DNA from: [Clostridium] fimetarium
GTDB lineage: Bacteria; Bacillota; Clostridia; Lachnospirales; Lachnospiraceae
Direction of reading: 5' to 3'
Length of the DNA: 64,000 bases
Assembly (NCBI RefSeq): GCF_900111235.1
Contig: NZ_FOJI01000013.1
Coordinates: forward strand, 1 to 64,000
Shown one piece after another: positions 18,359-27,375 of the stretch (the stretch's first letter is position 1; each line of letters begins with the position of its first letter). The notes under the pieces were generated by a model, which searched no databases, was not told the origin of the DNA, and saw only the letters and a list, made by a program, of their open reading frames with translations. The translations under genes and the position numbers were made by a program.

Positions 18359-18856
18359 ATGTATTATAATTGCAACCCCGAAAACACACCAAGATATGAT
18401 TCAAGTAATTCGAATGATTCCTGCGAACATGAAAATCTGTTTGTTAAAGATTATGGACCAAAACCATTAGTTTTTAATATCAATGAAGCAACTAAGCAAA
18501 ATAATAATTACCGTACAACTATATGGACAGGATACCATTTACAAATCACTTTAATGAGTATAAAAGTGGGAGAAGATATAGGTTTGGAAAGCCATCCTAA
18601 TCTTGATCAATTCATCCGTATAGAACAAGGTCAAGGAACCGTTCTAATGGGTGACAGAAAGAATTCGTTGAATTTTCGAGCAAAAGTGTATGATGAATAT
18701 GCAATCGTCATACCTGCTGGAAAATGGCACAATTTAATTAATACTGGCTCTGTTCCACTTAAATTATATTCGATTTATGCGCCACCACAGCATCCACGTG
18801 GTACCGTTCATAAGACAAAAGCAGATGCAGAAGCCGCCGAAGAAAATCACGGTTAA
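18359..18856 (+). CDS. Cupin-domain protein
   Basis: A 165-residue soluble protein with one cupin barrel. The metal-binding cupin motif 1 is GLESHPNLDQFIRIEQGQG and motif 2 is PAGKWHNLINTG (about residues 118-129), giving a His/Glu/His set. The first 35 residues are Asn/Asp-rich and probably unstructured. The protein ends in an acidic tail. Cupins bind small ligands or act as isomerases or dioxygenases, so the substrate cannot be named. AAAGGAAG lies seven bases before ATG. It is transcribed divergently from the trp operon. Confidence 0.8.
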   Translation: MYYNCNPENTPRYDSSNSNDSCEHENLFVKDYGPKPLVFNINEATKQNNNYRTTIWTGYHLQITLMSIKVGEDIGLESHPNLDQFIRIEQGQGTVLMGDRKNSLNFRAKVYDEYAIVIPAGKWHNLINTGSVPLKLYSIYAPPQHPRGTVHKTKADAEAAEENHG

Positions 18857-19051
18857 AAAGTATCATTCAATCTAATAGGGAATCTTTTTACCTATAGGGC
18901 ACAAAATATCCCCTATAAATTCAAATCTCCTATAAAAGCACCAAGCAAAAAAATAAAATCCTCTTTATCAAAGTTGTGCACATAAGTTCCACATAAATGG
19001 GTATATTATTTCTAACAATTTTATTACTCAAAAAGTTATAGGAGGAATTCG

Positions 19052-19186
19052 ATGCCAAAAGATAGTCAACCGGACAACAAGCGAGCTAGAATGGAAAAAT
19101 GTAATGGTCAGACACCAATTACAAAAGAAAATCAAAATGATAATAAAAATGCCAAACATAAATCTATCAAAAATAATGATGTTTAG
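19052..19186 (+). CDS. 44-residue hydrophilic ORF, unknown function
   Basis: The frame encodes a 44-residue, Asn/Lys/Asp-rich protein starting MPKDSQPDNKRARMEKC and ending KSIKNNDV. It has a perfect AGGAGG seven bases upstream and is followed within ten bases by a strong terminator, which makes translation likely. The composition resembles small hydrophilic spore or stress proteins of clostridia, but no family is recognised. Confidence 0.55.
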   Translation: MPKDSQPDNKRARMEKCNGQTPITKENQNDNKNAKHKSIKNNDV

Positions 19187-19195
19187 CACAAAGTT

Positions 19196-19251
19196 ATAGC
19201 CAGTAGCAATCTGATTTTTATAAGCAGATTGCTACTGGCTATTTTGTTTTT
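19196..19251 (+). terminator. Strong Rho-independent terminator
   Basis: TAGCCAGTAGCAATCTG pairs perfectly over 17 bp with CAGATTGCTACTGGCTA around a short loop, then TTTTGTTTTT. It ends the 44-residue ORF transcript. Confidence 0.9.
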
Positions 19252-19335
19252 ACGTCGTATTTTTTAACACTTTACCTTACATATTCCATATGGATAATGA
19301 ACTGATTCCTGTCTCTTAACAGGGGCTGTTCTGTA

Positions 19336-19632
19336 TTAAGCTTTTTTCTTTTTTCGTACTGGAACCTTAACAACTGGTCTTATGATATCTTGTATACGTT
19401 TATCATTTTCCTCTTTTATAATTTGTTCGTCCTCTTTTAACTTTTTGATTTCTTCCAAAATCACAGTAGGAACGTCTTTATCTACAAAAGAGATATGTTT
19501 TTCAAAGCAAAAAGGGTACTGAAAAGTCTTAGTTTCTGTTGAAAATTCTATCTGAATTGAATTTTCATTTTGCTCAACAATTTTTCCCTCCCCAAATTTG
19601 TTATGTGATACTTTTTTTCCTGAAACGTTCAT
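19336..19632 (-). CDS. Small Tudor/SH3-like protein, unknown function
   Basis: A 98-residue protein. Its first 50 residues (VSHNKFGEGKIVEQNENSIQIEF) match the small beta-barrel found at the end of UvrD/PcrA helicases and in many clostridial proteins (G-x-V-x-H-x-x-F-G-x-G-x-V pattern), a likely protein- or nucleic-acid-binding fold. The rest is a charged helix ending in a Lys-rich tail (VPVRKKKKA). AAGGA precedes the ATG. The gene is a single unit. Function is unknown. Confidence 0.6.
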   Translation of the reverse strand: MNVSGKKVSHNKFGEGKIVEQNENSIQIEFSTETKTFQYPFCFEKHISFVDKDVPTVILEEIKKLKEDEQIIKEENDKRIQDIIRPVVKVPVRKKKKA

Positions 19633-19784
19633 AATCCTTATCCTCTCATAAATACATTTTAATCTTTTTCAAATAACAATCTCTAACTTTTAAATATCCA
19701 TCAAATTCTATTTTCACTATTAATAAACATTGATAATTTCATTATACCATATTTTTGAGTCGTATAATCCGAATTTTTAATATT

Positions 19785-20849
19785 TTAATTCTTAATGAGT
19801 AATTTTTTCGTTATGACTGCCAACGCTTTCGTAATTCTGATTGTGATTTTCACAATAAATAGCACAATTCCTGCGGTCACAATTGAGGCTCCAAAATAAA
19901 TCAAAAGCCTTACCTTCGGACTATGAGCTAAATAATTTTGGGTTAAAATGATTGACCAAGTAAAATGACTGAAAAATAATGCCATACTATAATCTGCGCA
20001 ATAACTCAATTTAGGATATGAAAACAATTTTCGAACACTGCTTTGTTCGCTAAATGTTATTGTCACTCCAATTGCCAATAGCAAAAGTATTATAAAGTCC
20101 CTTTCTCCTGCTATATAAAACACCATCCAAACCGATGATATTCCATAACATATAATTTCTATACCTGTTAACAAAAATTTTCCGGTTCTGGTGAATTTAA
20201 TCATCTGCAGCTTCTGACAGACTTCAAAGCACATTACTCCAATTGAAATGTCAGCTATTGCACGAATTAATCCCTTATTGTAATATCCAAACCATTGTCC
20301 TGGAGCGGAGCCCAAATTACCGGAAATAACATATAACCAGCCTGTGAAAAGGATTGCTATTAAAGGTGCTATAACATTAATAAAAATATGTCTTTTCCAA
20401 AGTAACAAAGGAAATAATATCAGCATTGCAATCAGCATCGCTGACAGGTACCAGGTTATTCCGGTGATACTAAATATCGAGTAGCCTGCCATCTGCATGC
20501 ATAACACTTCCCACACAATATTAAAGAAACCTATTAATTTCATATCCAAAAAATGTACACGAAGTGCAATGCAAACAATTAATGAAACCATCAAATAAGG
20601 AAAAACGATTGCGTATTTATGAATTATAAAATTTCTTGTCGCAACACCTATATTTATTGATGGATTTCTTTTTAATGCAGTTTTTGCCATTAAATATCCT
20701 GAAACCAGAAAAAAGAATTCAACTGCCATTGCGCCGTTTAAAAAATATACTCTTTCACCAAAGAGATTTTCCGAATGCACTCCCATAATCATAATAATAA
20801 AATATAGCTTTAAAAAATCAACTTCTGTATTACGTTTTTTCATATTCAT
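19785..20849 (-). CDS. Acyltransferase 3 family membrane protein
   Basis: A 354-residue protein with about ten membrane helices, of the family that O-acetylates cell-surface polysaccharides and peptidoglycan. N-terminal features fit: RNTEVDFLKLYFIIMIMGVH (charged residue plus the conserved His of helix 1) and AMAVEFFFLVSGYLMAKTAL (the FFxxSGYL motif). No SGNH domain is attached. AAAGGA precedes the start. It stands alone, 500 bases downstream of a gtrA gene, which fits envelope polysaccharide modification. Confidence 0.85.
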   Translation of the reverse strand: MNMKKRNTEVDFLKLYFIIMIMGVHSENLFGERVYFLNGAMAVEFFFLVSGYLMAKTALKRNPSINIGVATRNFIIHKYAIVFPYLMVSLIVCIALRVHFLDMKLIGFFNIVWEVLCMQMAGYSIFSITGITWYLSAMLIAMLILFPLLLWKRHIFINVIAPLIAILFTGWLYVISGNLGSAPGQWFGYYNKGLIRAIADISIGVMCFEVCQKLQMIKFTRTGKFLLTGIEIICYGISSVWMVFYIAGERDFIILLLLAIGVTITFSEQSSVRKLFSYPKLSYCADYSMALFFSHFTWSIILTQNYLAHSPKVRLLIYFGASIVTAGIVLFIVKITIRITKALAVITKKLLIKN

Positions 20850-21033
20850 TCGTATCCTTTAGCATGCATTTTATAATATCTTTACTTTTACTCGTTTAGC
20901 CAGTCCCAATTTCAGTACTCGAGCTTAGTTCATATTATGCATCACAAGGCACGATTCTATCACAAATCGATTTTCTCCGCAAGCCATTTCAACATCTATA
21001 ATATTTCCTTTTCAAAATTTCAGTAATCTACTT

Positions 21034-21142
21034 TATCAATAATTTTTCTGCATCAGACTTAAGAAACTCCATATTATCTATTACTATACTTCCGCCTTCT
21101 GATTATCCTGCAACGATAATTTTAATCCCCTGATGCGAATTT
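21034..21142 (-). pseudogene. Possible remnant of a degraded gene
   Basis: In one minus-strand frame the sequence reads HQGIKIIVAG-stop-SEGGSIVIDNMEFLKSD and so on to a second stop. The segment G-stop-SEGG would be a GxSEGG nucleophile elbow of an alpha/beta hydrolase if the TAA were TAT or CAT. This is a weak, short signal, but the composition looks like decayed coding DNA. Confidence 0.3.
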
Positions 21143-21198
21143 AATAAGCAATTTGGATTACAACAAGTGGAATCCTCATAAATAGTATTACTAAAAAA

Positions 21199-21244
21199 GA
21201 GACAATTCGCATGATTTATTTAATCCATCTGCTGTAATTGTCTC
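21199..21244 (-). terminator. Probable terminator downstream of gtrA
   Basis: GAGACAATT and AATTGTCTC enclose a 28-base loop and are followed on the minus strand by TTTTTT. It lies 135 bases beyond the gtrA stop codon. Confidence 0.5.
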
Positions 21245-21378
21245 TATAACAAATATGTTATATTCCTGTGAAAGATTTCCATCAATTCCCTAACCCACAA
21301 TCATGAAAAGCACACCAGCTTCTCCCCAAATTATCATGATTAGATGATTTTTTCTATCTTTATATATTTGCCCTGCCT

Positions 21379-21795
21379 TTATAATCGCTCAATTAACTGC
21401 TTAATAACAATAAAATTCAAAATCATCGTTATCGGTGTTATTAATATTTTCGCAAACATTGCTGATAAGTGTCTCAAACTATCAGATGTCAATATTTCCA
21501 ATATCTGATCATTTATACAGCTTAAGATATATGACATCAGCAATATAAGCACTATTTGATAGACAATATAAATGATGAACTTTAATTTCAGGTCAATTCC
21601 ACCTGCTTTTTGTATAAATGTCTTTCTTGTTGAATAAATAAATACAAAGGAAACCCCTACCAGTGAGCTTAACATGTTATTTACAGATAAATTGGTGAAC
21701 TTTAGACTCAGCAAATTGTAAATTGTAAAATCCATCAGCCATCCGATTCCACTAATTCCAAAAAATTTCAACATTTGAATCAATAACTTTTTCAT
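21379..21795 (-). CDS. GtrA-family membrane protein
   Basis: A protein of 138 residues with four membrane helices. The pattern LLIQMLKFFGISGIGWLMDF at the N-terminus and the central VSFVFIYSTRKTFI fit the GtrA family, whose members help move lipid-linked sugars or assist glycosyltransferases for cell-surface polysaccharide. I chose the ATG at 21795 because TGAGGC lies seven bases upstream. The frame remains open 13 codons further. No glycosyltransferase partner is adjacent. Confidence 0.8.
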   Translation of the reverse strand: MKKLLIQMLKFFGISGIGWLMDFTIYNLLSLKFTNLSVNNMLSSLVGVSFVFIYSTRKTFIQKAGGIDLKLKFIIYIVYQIVLILLMSYILSCINDQILEILTSDSLRHLSAMFAKILITPITMILNFIVIKQLIERL

Positions 21796-22060
21796 TTTAT
21801 AAGCCTCATTCGTTTTAATAATATTATAACTCAAACTATAAAATGATTATATTTCTATCACATTAATATGTATATAATTAAGTTAAAAGTTCTAATCATA
21901 GTAACATAAATCCTCATAATTTTCAATTATTTATACTACGCGATAATTTTTTATATTTCTATCAATTATAGTCATTAAAAACATCACAATAATTTCATTT
22001 CGGAATAAACTGTATACAGAAAAGGATATCATATCGTTCAAGGAGGTTCATGTAGTTTAT

Positions 22061-24046
22061 ATGGATAATTCTATTAATGGCAGAGATGCCGATACGATTA
22101 TAGGAATCCCTTATAAAAATATAAACTGGGAAGATATACCGGGTCAACCGTTTGGTTTGGCCTCTCAGTTTAATCTGTTTGTATTTGGGGATGCCAATAA
22201 TATTGTCGACGTGGAAGGGGCTATGGCCGTAGGCGGTAGTTTTTATAGCCCTAGAAGTTTAAGTGTCGGCTTCGAAGGAGAAGAGAGTCAAGTACCGATT
22301 GCATATTCACCTGACTTAGTAAGATATTTAGTTGGAGATGTAATTTCAATAAAAGGCCCATTGGGTGTAATTGGGCACGTAGTTTCGGGTGGAAGTTTTC
22401 GCGTAGCTGCCGGTAGTTCTTATTATATTGGGAAAAACGGTTCCAATAATCAGTCTGAAGAATTAAAATATTTATACCAGGTAAATGGAGGAAGTCCTTA
22501 TTGGATTCCAAGCGAAAAGAAAAATTATTATATTATCTCTAGCTATGATGTTTCACGTGTCATTCCAGCTTCCAGAATATCCGCAAATGTTTCTTCATTT
22601 TTTCAAAATGCGAAAAAAAGCATAGAGACATTTAAAGAATGTATACAAAGATTAAATACAAACGCAACGCTTTCCAGCAATTCATATGAATGGGTTTTGA
22701 GTGGAGACGACCCAAAACAAAATGTTTTTACAATTGATACTCGACCAAATGGCATAATAAATAAAGGGATTCGTTTTGATATACCAAAGGGCAGCATAGC
22801 TATTGTAAGATTTCGAACCGGCCCACATGCTCATTTACAGTCCGGCTTATATGGAGAGAAACGTTTGGCAAATAATATTCTCTATGTATTTGAAGATGCA
22901 ACCGATATTCATATGGAGAATTCTTCTGATATATGGGGCAGCATCTTGGCACCTCAAGCGATGTTTCATGGGCATCCTACCGGCGGTCATGTTAGTGGAA
23001 ATGCAGCGCTTGGAGGTTTTGCAGTAAATGCAAATAGTGGATTTGAATTTCATTTGTATCCATTTGTTGGTGGAATTAATTGTATGAATAATATGCCATC
23101 ACGCGTTGCACCTGAAATAGTTCCGACGCCTAATAATACTCCATTGCCTGAAGGTTTATCTCCAATTAATACACCGTTGCCTGAAGGTTTATCTCCAATT
23201 AATACTCCGCCACCAATAATTCCAATAAACCCGATGAGTCCAATCTGTCCAGTGCCAGCTCCTTGTCCTTCATGTCCAGAAGCAAGACCTTGCCCGATAG
23301 TGCCACCTTGTCCTACTTGTCCAGAAGCAAGACCTTGCCCGATAGTGCCACCTTGTCCTACTTGCCCGGAGCAACGACCATGCCCTACCTGTCCGGCAGT
23401 ACCCGAAGCGATTGTTTGCCCGACTTGCCCGACCTGTCCAGAACAAAGGCCATCTCCGACTTGTCCTGCATGCCCAGAGTCTCAACCTTGTCCTACGTGT
23501 CCAACACAACAACCTTGTCCTGTGTTCCCAGCGCCACAACCTTGTCCTACGTGTCCAACACAACAACCTTGTCCTGTGTTCCCAGCGCCACAGCCTTGTC
23601 CTACGTGTCCTGAGCAACAACCTTGTCCTACGTGTCCAACATGTCCTGAATGTCCTGAACAGATGCGTTGTCCTCAAAACAAAACGGAGTATATTCCAAT
23701 TCCAATTCCGGTTCCTGTTCCGATGAGATCCTCACCTAGCGTACAAGTTTGTCCTGTATGCGAAGAATGTTTAATCGCTGCGGGCATTATTTCCGGATGT
23801 GTCGTAGGTTGTGATTGTTGTAAAAATCATGAATGGGATGTTATGTTATATCAAATGGTAGATGATAAGCGAAAGCTTATTTACTGCATTACAATATGTC
23901 ATCTAGGATGCTTTAGATTTAATGTAGATTATAATGGATCTTATATTTTAAAAATATGTCCAATAGTAAGAAGTTGTATTTCGCCTAATTGTAGGCCTAA
24001 AATCACTTTCAAAAATATTGGTGTGGCTAGTTTCACAATTCAATAA
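22061..24046 (+). CDS. Choice-of-anchor-A domain protein with Cys-Pro repeats
   Basis: A 661-residue protein in three parts. Residues 10-345 form a choice-of-anchor-A type beta domain (FNLFVFGDANNIVDVEGAMA, VGGSFYS, IWGSILAPQA, GHVSGNAALGGFAVNANSG), a fold of surface proteins. Residues about 355-545 are a Pro/Cys array of CPTCP, PCPIVPP and PCPVFPAP units, preceded by two copies of LPEGLSPINTP. The last 100 residues are a Cys-containing domain (CPVCEECLIAAG, GCDCCKN, ICHLGCFRFNVDYNGSYILK). No signal peptide is visible, so export by mother-cell assembly (spore coat or exosporium) is possible. AAGGAGG lies 13 bases before the ATG, a long spacing. It is a single-gene unit. Confidence 0.75.
   Translation: MDNSINGRDADTIIGIPYKNINWEDIPGQPFGLASQFNLFVFGDANNIVDVEGAMAVGGSFYSPRSLSVGFEGEESQVPIAYSPDLVRYLVGDVISIKGPLGVIGHVVSGGSFRVAAGSSYYIGKNGSNNQSEELKYLYQVNGGSPYWIPSEKKNYYIISSYDVSRVIPASRISANVSSFFQNAKKSIETFKECIQRLNTNATLSSNSYEWVLSGDDPKQNVFTIDTRPNGIINKGIRFDIPKGSIAIVRFRTGPHAHLQSGLYGEKRLANNILYVFEDATDIHMENSSDIWGSILAPQAMFHGHPTGGHVSGNAALGGFAVNANSGFEFHLYPFVGGINCMNNMPSRVAPEIVPTPNNTPLPEGLSPINTPLPEGLSPINTPPPIIPINPMSPICPVPAPCPSCPEARPCPIVPPCPTCPEARPCPIVPPCPTCPEQRPCPTCPAVPEAIVCPTCPTCPEQRPSPTCPACPESQPCPTCPTQQPCPVFPAPQPCPTCPTQQPCPVFPAPQPCPTCPEQQPCPTCPTCPECPEQMRCPQNKTEYIPIPIPVPVPMRSSPSVQVCPVCEECLIAAGIISGCVVGCDCCKNHEWDVMLYQMVDDKRKLIYCITICHLGCFRFNVDYNGSYILKICPIVRSCISPNCRPKITFKNIGVASFTIQ
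23263..23665 (+). repeat. Cys-Pro coding repeats
   Basis: Long direct DNA repeats, for example ACCTTGTCCTACGTGTCCAA and CCAGAAGCAAGACCTTGCCC, recur within the coding sequence. They produce CPTCP-type protein repeats and long spurious open frames on both strands. Confidence 0.9.
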
Positions 24047-24064
24047 CTGATTCCGTTTTGATTT

Positions 24065-24104
24065 AATCAATTATAGGGCTGGTTTTCCAGCCCTATAATT
24101 GATT
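24065..24104 (+). terminator. Bidirectional terminator
   Basis: A perfect 18-bp inverted repeat (AATCAATTATAGGGCTGG) with a TTTT loop lies between the convergent Cys-Pro protein gene and the CPBP protease gene. Confidence 0.85.
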
Positions 24105-24140
24105 ATTATATAAATAATTTCAGATAATTATTTTGTTTGA

Positions 24141-25151
24141 TTATACCGCTTCTACTGTCTCAGTAATCGTATTTTCAACTACTTGTAGATTTTTGAATTT
24201 ACTTGATCTATATAATACAACACCAATTCCAATGAGTAAAACAATCATAACTGCCAAACCACCTTCTAACCCAAAAGTTCCGCCATTTATAACTGCTTTG
24301 TCTTGAATCAAGTCTGAACTCAAAATAGAATTTTGCTTTGCAAGTCCACTGACTTGAATTCCAAATAGATTTCCCTGCACAAAATTCCACATACTGTGAA
24401 TCCCAGCAACCATCCAAATATTACCTCGTGTAATCATAATTATTCCTGCAAATACGCCAAATAAAATCAGGTTAATAACTGCCATAACTGTAACACCCGA
24501 ATTACCTAAATGCATCAATGCAAATACTGAGGAACTTATCATAATAGCTATTGGAATAGAATATCTTCTGGATATGGAAACTAGTAAGTATCCTCTACAA
24601 AGAACTTCTTCCGCCATACCTTGAACCATATAACCAGTAAAATAAAGCACTACCAATACAAGTGAAAATTCAGGAGATATCCCTGATATTTTCAAGCTTC
24701 CTGTAAAAACACAGATTAAAACGGCTAAAGAAAAAACCACAAATCCAATCAGTAATCCTTTCGCATACTCAGTAGCAAACTTATTCTTTCTAAAACCAAG
24801 GGTGGATAATTTTCTTTTTTCAATATTACGGCAATATATAATTATACCAAGAATAGTAATTGCCTCAGAAAACAGCATTAAAACAGTAATCCACTCTGGT
24901 CTATTATTCATTAGTCTCGTTGTAACTTCTGTAATCTTTTCCATATTAGTAGCACCAGCTTTAATTAGATCCATTAACTCTGAAGAAGAAGATAGATATA
25001 TAATCATACCTATTGCAGTCACGATTCCCGTTGGAATACTTATTACTATAAACACCAATGCGAAAATCAATAATTCAACAAACCAATTATGACCTTTCCC
25101 GCTCTCTCTTGCTTCCATCATCATAGATGGACGTACTAAATAATCTTTCAT
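24141..25151 (-). CDS. CPBP-family intramembrane metalloprotease
   Basis: A 336-residue membrane protein with about eight helices. The CPBP/CAAX-protease motifs are GMAEEVLCRGYLL (EExxxR), FALMHLGNSG (first His) and GIHSMWNFVQGN (HxxxN). Members cleave membrane substrates or confer immunity to bacteriocins. AAAGGGGG precedes the start. It is a lone gene with no bacteriocin genes next to it, so its substrate is unknown. Confidence 0.85.
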   Translation of the reverse strand: MKDYLVRPSMMMEARESGKGHNWFVELLIFALVFIVISIPTGIVTAIGMIIYLSSSSELMDLIKAGATNMEKITEVTTRLMNNRPEWITVLMLFSEAITILGIIIYCRNIEKRKLSTLGFRKNKFATEYAKGLLIGFVVFSLAVLICVFTGSLKISGISPEFSLVLVVLYFTGYMVQGMAEEVLCRGYLLVSISRRYSIPIAIMISSSVFALMHLGNSGVTVMAVINLILFGVFAGIIMITRGNIWMVAGIHSMWNFVQGNLFGIQVSGLAKQNSILSSDLIQDKAVINGGTFGLEGGLAVMIVLLIGIGVVLYRSSKFKNLQVVENTITETVEAV

Positions 25152-25587
25152 TTTTTAAATCCCCCTTTTTAATTTTAATTGCGTTACAATTTTCTATCTT
25201 TTACCACACTTTCTAACCTAATGAAAATCAAATATAAAGTGTTTCACTGGTTACATGAAAATGCGAAAAAAAATACAGACGCCAATTGGGTATCTGTAAA
25301 AGTTTTTTATAGTCGTTTAATCCCCTATTTTACTCCCTTACAATATATTCCCCAATATCTTGTCTGAAATCAGTATATAATATTTTAATTACCATAACAA
25401 GTCATTTTTGAAAAAATATACCTAATACTACATTACCAGAACTACTAATACATTTTAATTTTAATTTTTCGGATATTCGTTTCAAATTTAAAGCACCAAG
25501 CATCATACCTTAAGATATAATACTTGGTGCTTTATGAGTAATATCCTCTCGTAACGAAAAGATACATTTTTTTTTAGTATTCGTAAT
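25152..25587. other. Intergenic region with two hairpins
   Basis: This gap of about 435 bases holds no convincing gene. A plus-strand hairpin (TACAGA...TCTGTA, 25274-25298, followed by AAAGTTTTTT) and the terminator at 25490-25533 are the only structures seen. The open frame at 25179-25367 has no ribosome site. Confidence 0.5.
25490..25533 (-). terminator. Terminator of the 81-residue protein gene
   Basis: AAAGCACCAAG and CTTGGTGCTTT form an 11-bp stem around a 22-base loop, with T-rich sequence on the minus-strand side, just after the stop codon at 25588. Confidence 0.7.
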
Positions 25588-25833
25588 TTATTTTATACCG
25601 GCATCTTTAAACACAAACTGTGCAATTTTTGCAACATCTGCATCTTCATAAGCGACTAATTCCAATTCACCAATCTTTACATCCGCAAATACATTCACAA
25701 GTGCTACATACTGAGAAAGTCTAGATTTTAAATTCAATCTATCTCCTTCTTCAGTTACCAATTCCACTTTTCCTTGGCACTGATCAATTACTTTAAAAAG
25801 GCCTTCTACATCTTTTATATTCTTAAGTTTCAT
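25588..25833 (-). CDS. 81-residue conserved-looking protein, unknown function
   Basis: A small soluble protein (NIKDVEGLFKVIDQCQGKVELVTEEGDRLNLKSRLSQ at the N-terminal half, split here: a helix, then the LVTEEGDRLNL strand pair). The alternation of helix and strand over 80 residues is somewhat like the HPr fold, but there is no HPr active-site His. I recall similar small proteins in Lachnospiraceae, but no function. A good AGGAGG precedes the ATG and a terminator follows, so it is a real one-gene unit. Confidence 0.65.
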   Translation of the reverse strand: MKLKNIKDVEGLFKVIDQCQGKVELVTEEGDRLNLKSRLSQYVALVNVFADVKIGELELVAYEDADVAKIAQFVFKDAGIK

Positions 25834-26083
25834 ATTATTCCTCCTTCCATAATAAAATTTTCTGTTCTTTGAATTGCTTCACAAATTAACGTTTACCTGC
25901 ATCGCTTACATAAATTAACTTTTATTGATTTCAAGCTTAAATATTTATCATTATAATTAGATATACTGATTAACATGCGCATAATATTTTCACTTTATTC
26001 ACAAGTTTTTTCATTTAACTATAACATATACACAACATACCTTATTTTACTAGATTTTGCAAGCCAAACAAGAAGTCCGAGTC

Positions 26084-27268
26084 CTAATGATGGAACAAGC
26101 GAATCCCTGTAAAGCTCATGGCGATTCCATATTTATTGCAAACTTCAAGAACATTGTCATCTCGTATTGAGCCACCTGGTTGAGCGATATATTTTACGCC
26201 ACTCTTATTCGCACGTTCAATGTTGTCACCAAATGGGAAGAATGCGTCAGAACCAAGTGAAACCCCTGTCATCTTGCCAATCCATTCGCGTTTTTCTTGC
26301 CTTGTAAATTCCTCTGGTTTTTCTTTGAAAGTCTTCTGCCATGTGCCTTCTGCAAGCACATCCATGCATTCTTCTCCGATGTAGTTGTCAATCGCATTGT
26401 CTCTATCAGCACGTCCGATTTTTTCTAAGAACACAAGAGCAAGTACTTTTGGTGATTGACGAAGAAACCAGTTATCTGCTTTATTTCCAGCGAGTCTTGT
26501 ACAGTGAATTCTTGATTGCTGTCCGGCTCCGATGCCGATAGCCTGTCCGCCCAATGCATAACATACTGAATTAGACTGCGTATATTTTAAAGTAATCAAC
26601 GCAATTAGCATATCAATTTTTGCAGTATCGGGTATTTCCTTGTTGTCTGTTACTACATTGCTGAGAAAATCCCTATCCATCTTTAATTCATTTCTTCCTT
26701 GCTCAAAAGTAATGCCATATACCTGTTTTTCTTCAATTGGTGTTGGACGATAAGAAGGGTCAATTTCGACTATGTTATAATTACCTTTTTTCTTGGATTT
26801 TAGAATTTCTAACGCTTCTGGCTCGTATCCAGGTGCAATAATACCATCTGAAACTTCATGTTGAATAAGTTTTGCTGTTGCTACATCACACACATCTGAA
26901 AGAGAGATAAAATCTCCGTATGAACTCATTCTATCAGCGCCTCTGGCTCTAGCATATGCATTTGCAAGTGGTGATAACACACCTGTTTCGGCTTCATCAA
27001 CCCAGTAAATCTTCTTTTCTACATCTGTTAGTGGAATTCCTACTGCAGCACCAGCTGGTGAAACATGCTTAAATGATGTTGCTGCTGGAAGTCCTGTAGC
27101 TGCCTTTAATTCAGTTACCAACTGCCATCCGTTAAATGCATCTAAAAAGTTGATATATCCTGGTTTGCCATTTAATACCGTAACAGGAAGTTCTCTTCCA
27201 TCTTCCATAAATATTCTTGATGGCTTCTGATTTGGGTTACAGCCATATTTCAATTCTAATTCTTTCAT
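26084..27268 (-). CDS. purH: AICAR transformylase, stand-alone (PurH C-terminal domain)
   Basis: A 394-residue enzyme that formylates AICAR with 10-formyl-tetrahydrofolate, the ninth step of IMP synthesis. It corresponds to the transformylase half of bifunctional PurH only: N-terminal LELKYGCNPNQKPSRIF, then SFKHVSPAGAAVGIP (the KH pair of the active site), LGGQAIGIGAGQQSR, and the C-terminal AQPGGSIRDDNVLEVCNKYG and MSFTGIRLFHH. The cyclohydrolase half is absent and is supplied by the neighbouring PurO-type gene. AGGAGG lies before the ATG. Confidence 0.93.
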   Translation of the reverse strand: MKELELKYGCNPNQKPSRIFMEDGRELPVTVLNGKPGYINFLDAFNGWQLVTELKAATGLPAATSFKHVSPAGAAVGIPLTDVEKKIYWVDEAETGVLSPLANAYARARGADRMSSYGDFISLSDVCDVATAKLIQHEVSDGIIAPGYEPEALEILKSKKKGNYNIVEIDPSYRPTPIEEKQVYGITFEQGRNELKMDRDFLSNVVTDNKEIPDTAKIDMLIALITLKYTQSNSVCYALGGQAIGIGAGQQSRIHCTRLAGNKADNWFLRQSPKVLALVFLEKIGRADRDNAIDNYIGEECMDVLAEGTWQKTFKEKPEEFTRQEKREWIGKMTGVSLGSDAFFPFGDNIERANKSGVKYIAQPGGSIRDDNVLEVCNKYGIAMSFTGIRLFHH

Positions 27269-27375
27269 TAAAATCCTCCTATTTCTACTTGTTGATAATT
27301 CAACTAATAATTATATTACCACTGCTTATTTTTGTATTAGATGCCTATATGTTTGTTTTTATTTGACGTGCATAT

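Larger units (their letters stand above)
20850..21378. other. Intergenic region with gene remnant
   Basis: A stretch of 530 bases with no intact gene. It holds a terminator-like hairpin at 21199-21244 and minus-strand coding-like fragments with stop codons (see the separate pseudogene entry). The rest shows nothing I can name. Confidence 0.5.

Noticed and set aside
23270-23677. Long reverse-strand and shifted open frames over the Cys-Pro repeats
   Set aside because: They arise from the repeated DNA of the real gene, have Arg/Thr-only composition and no ribosome site.
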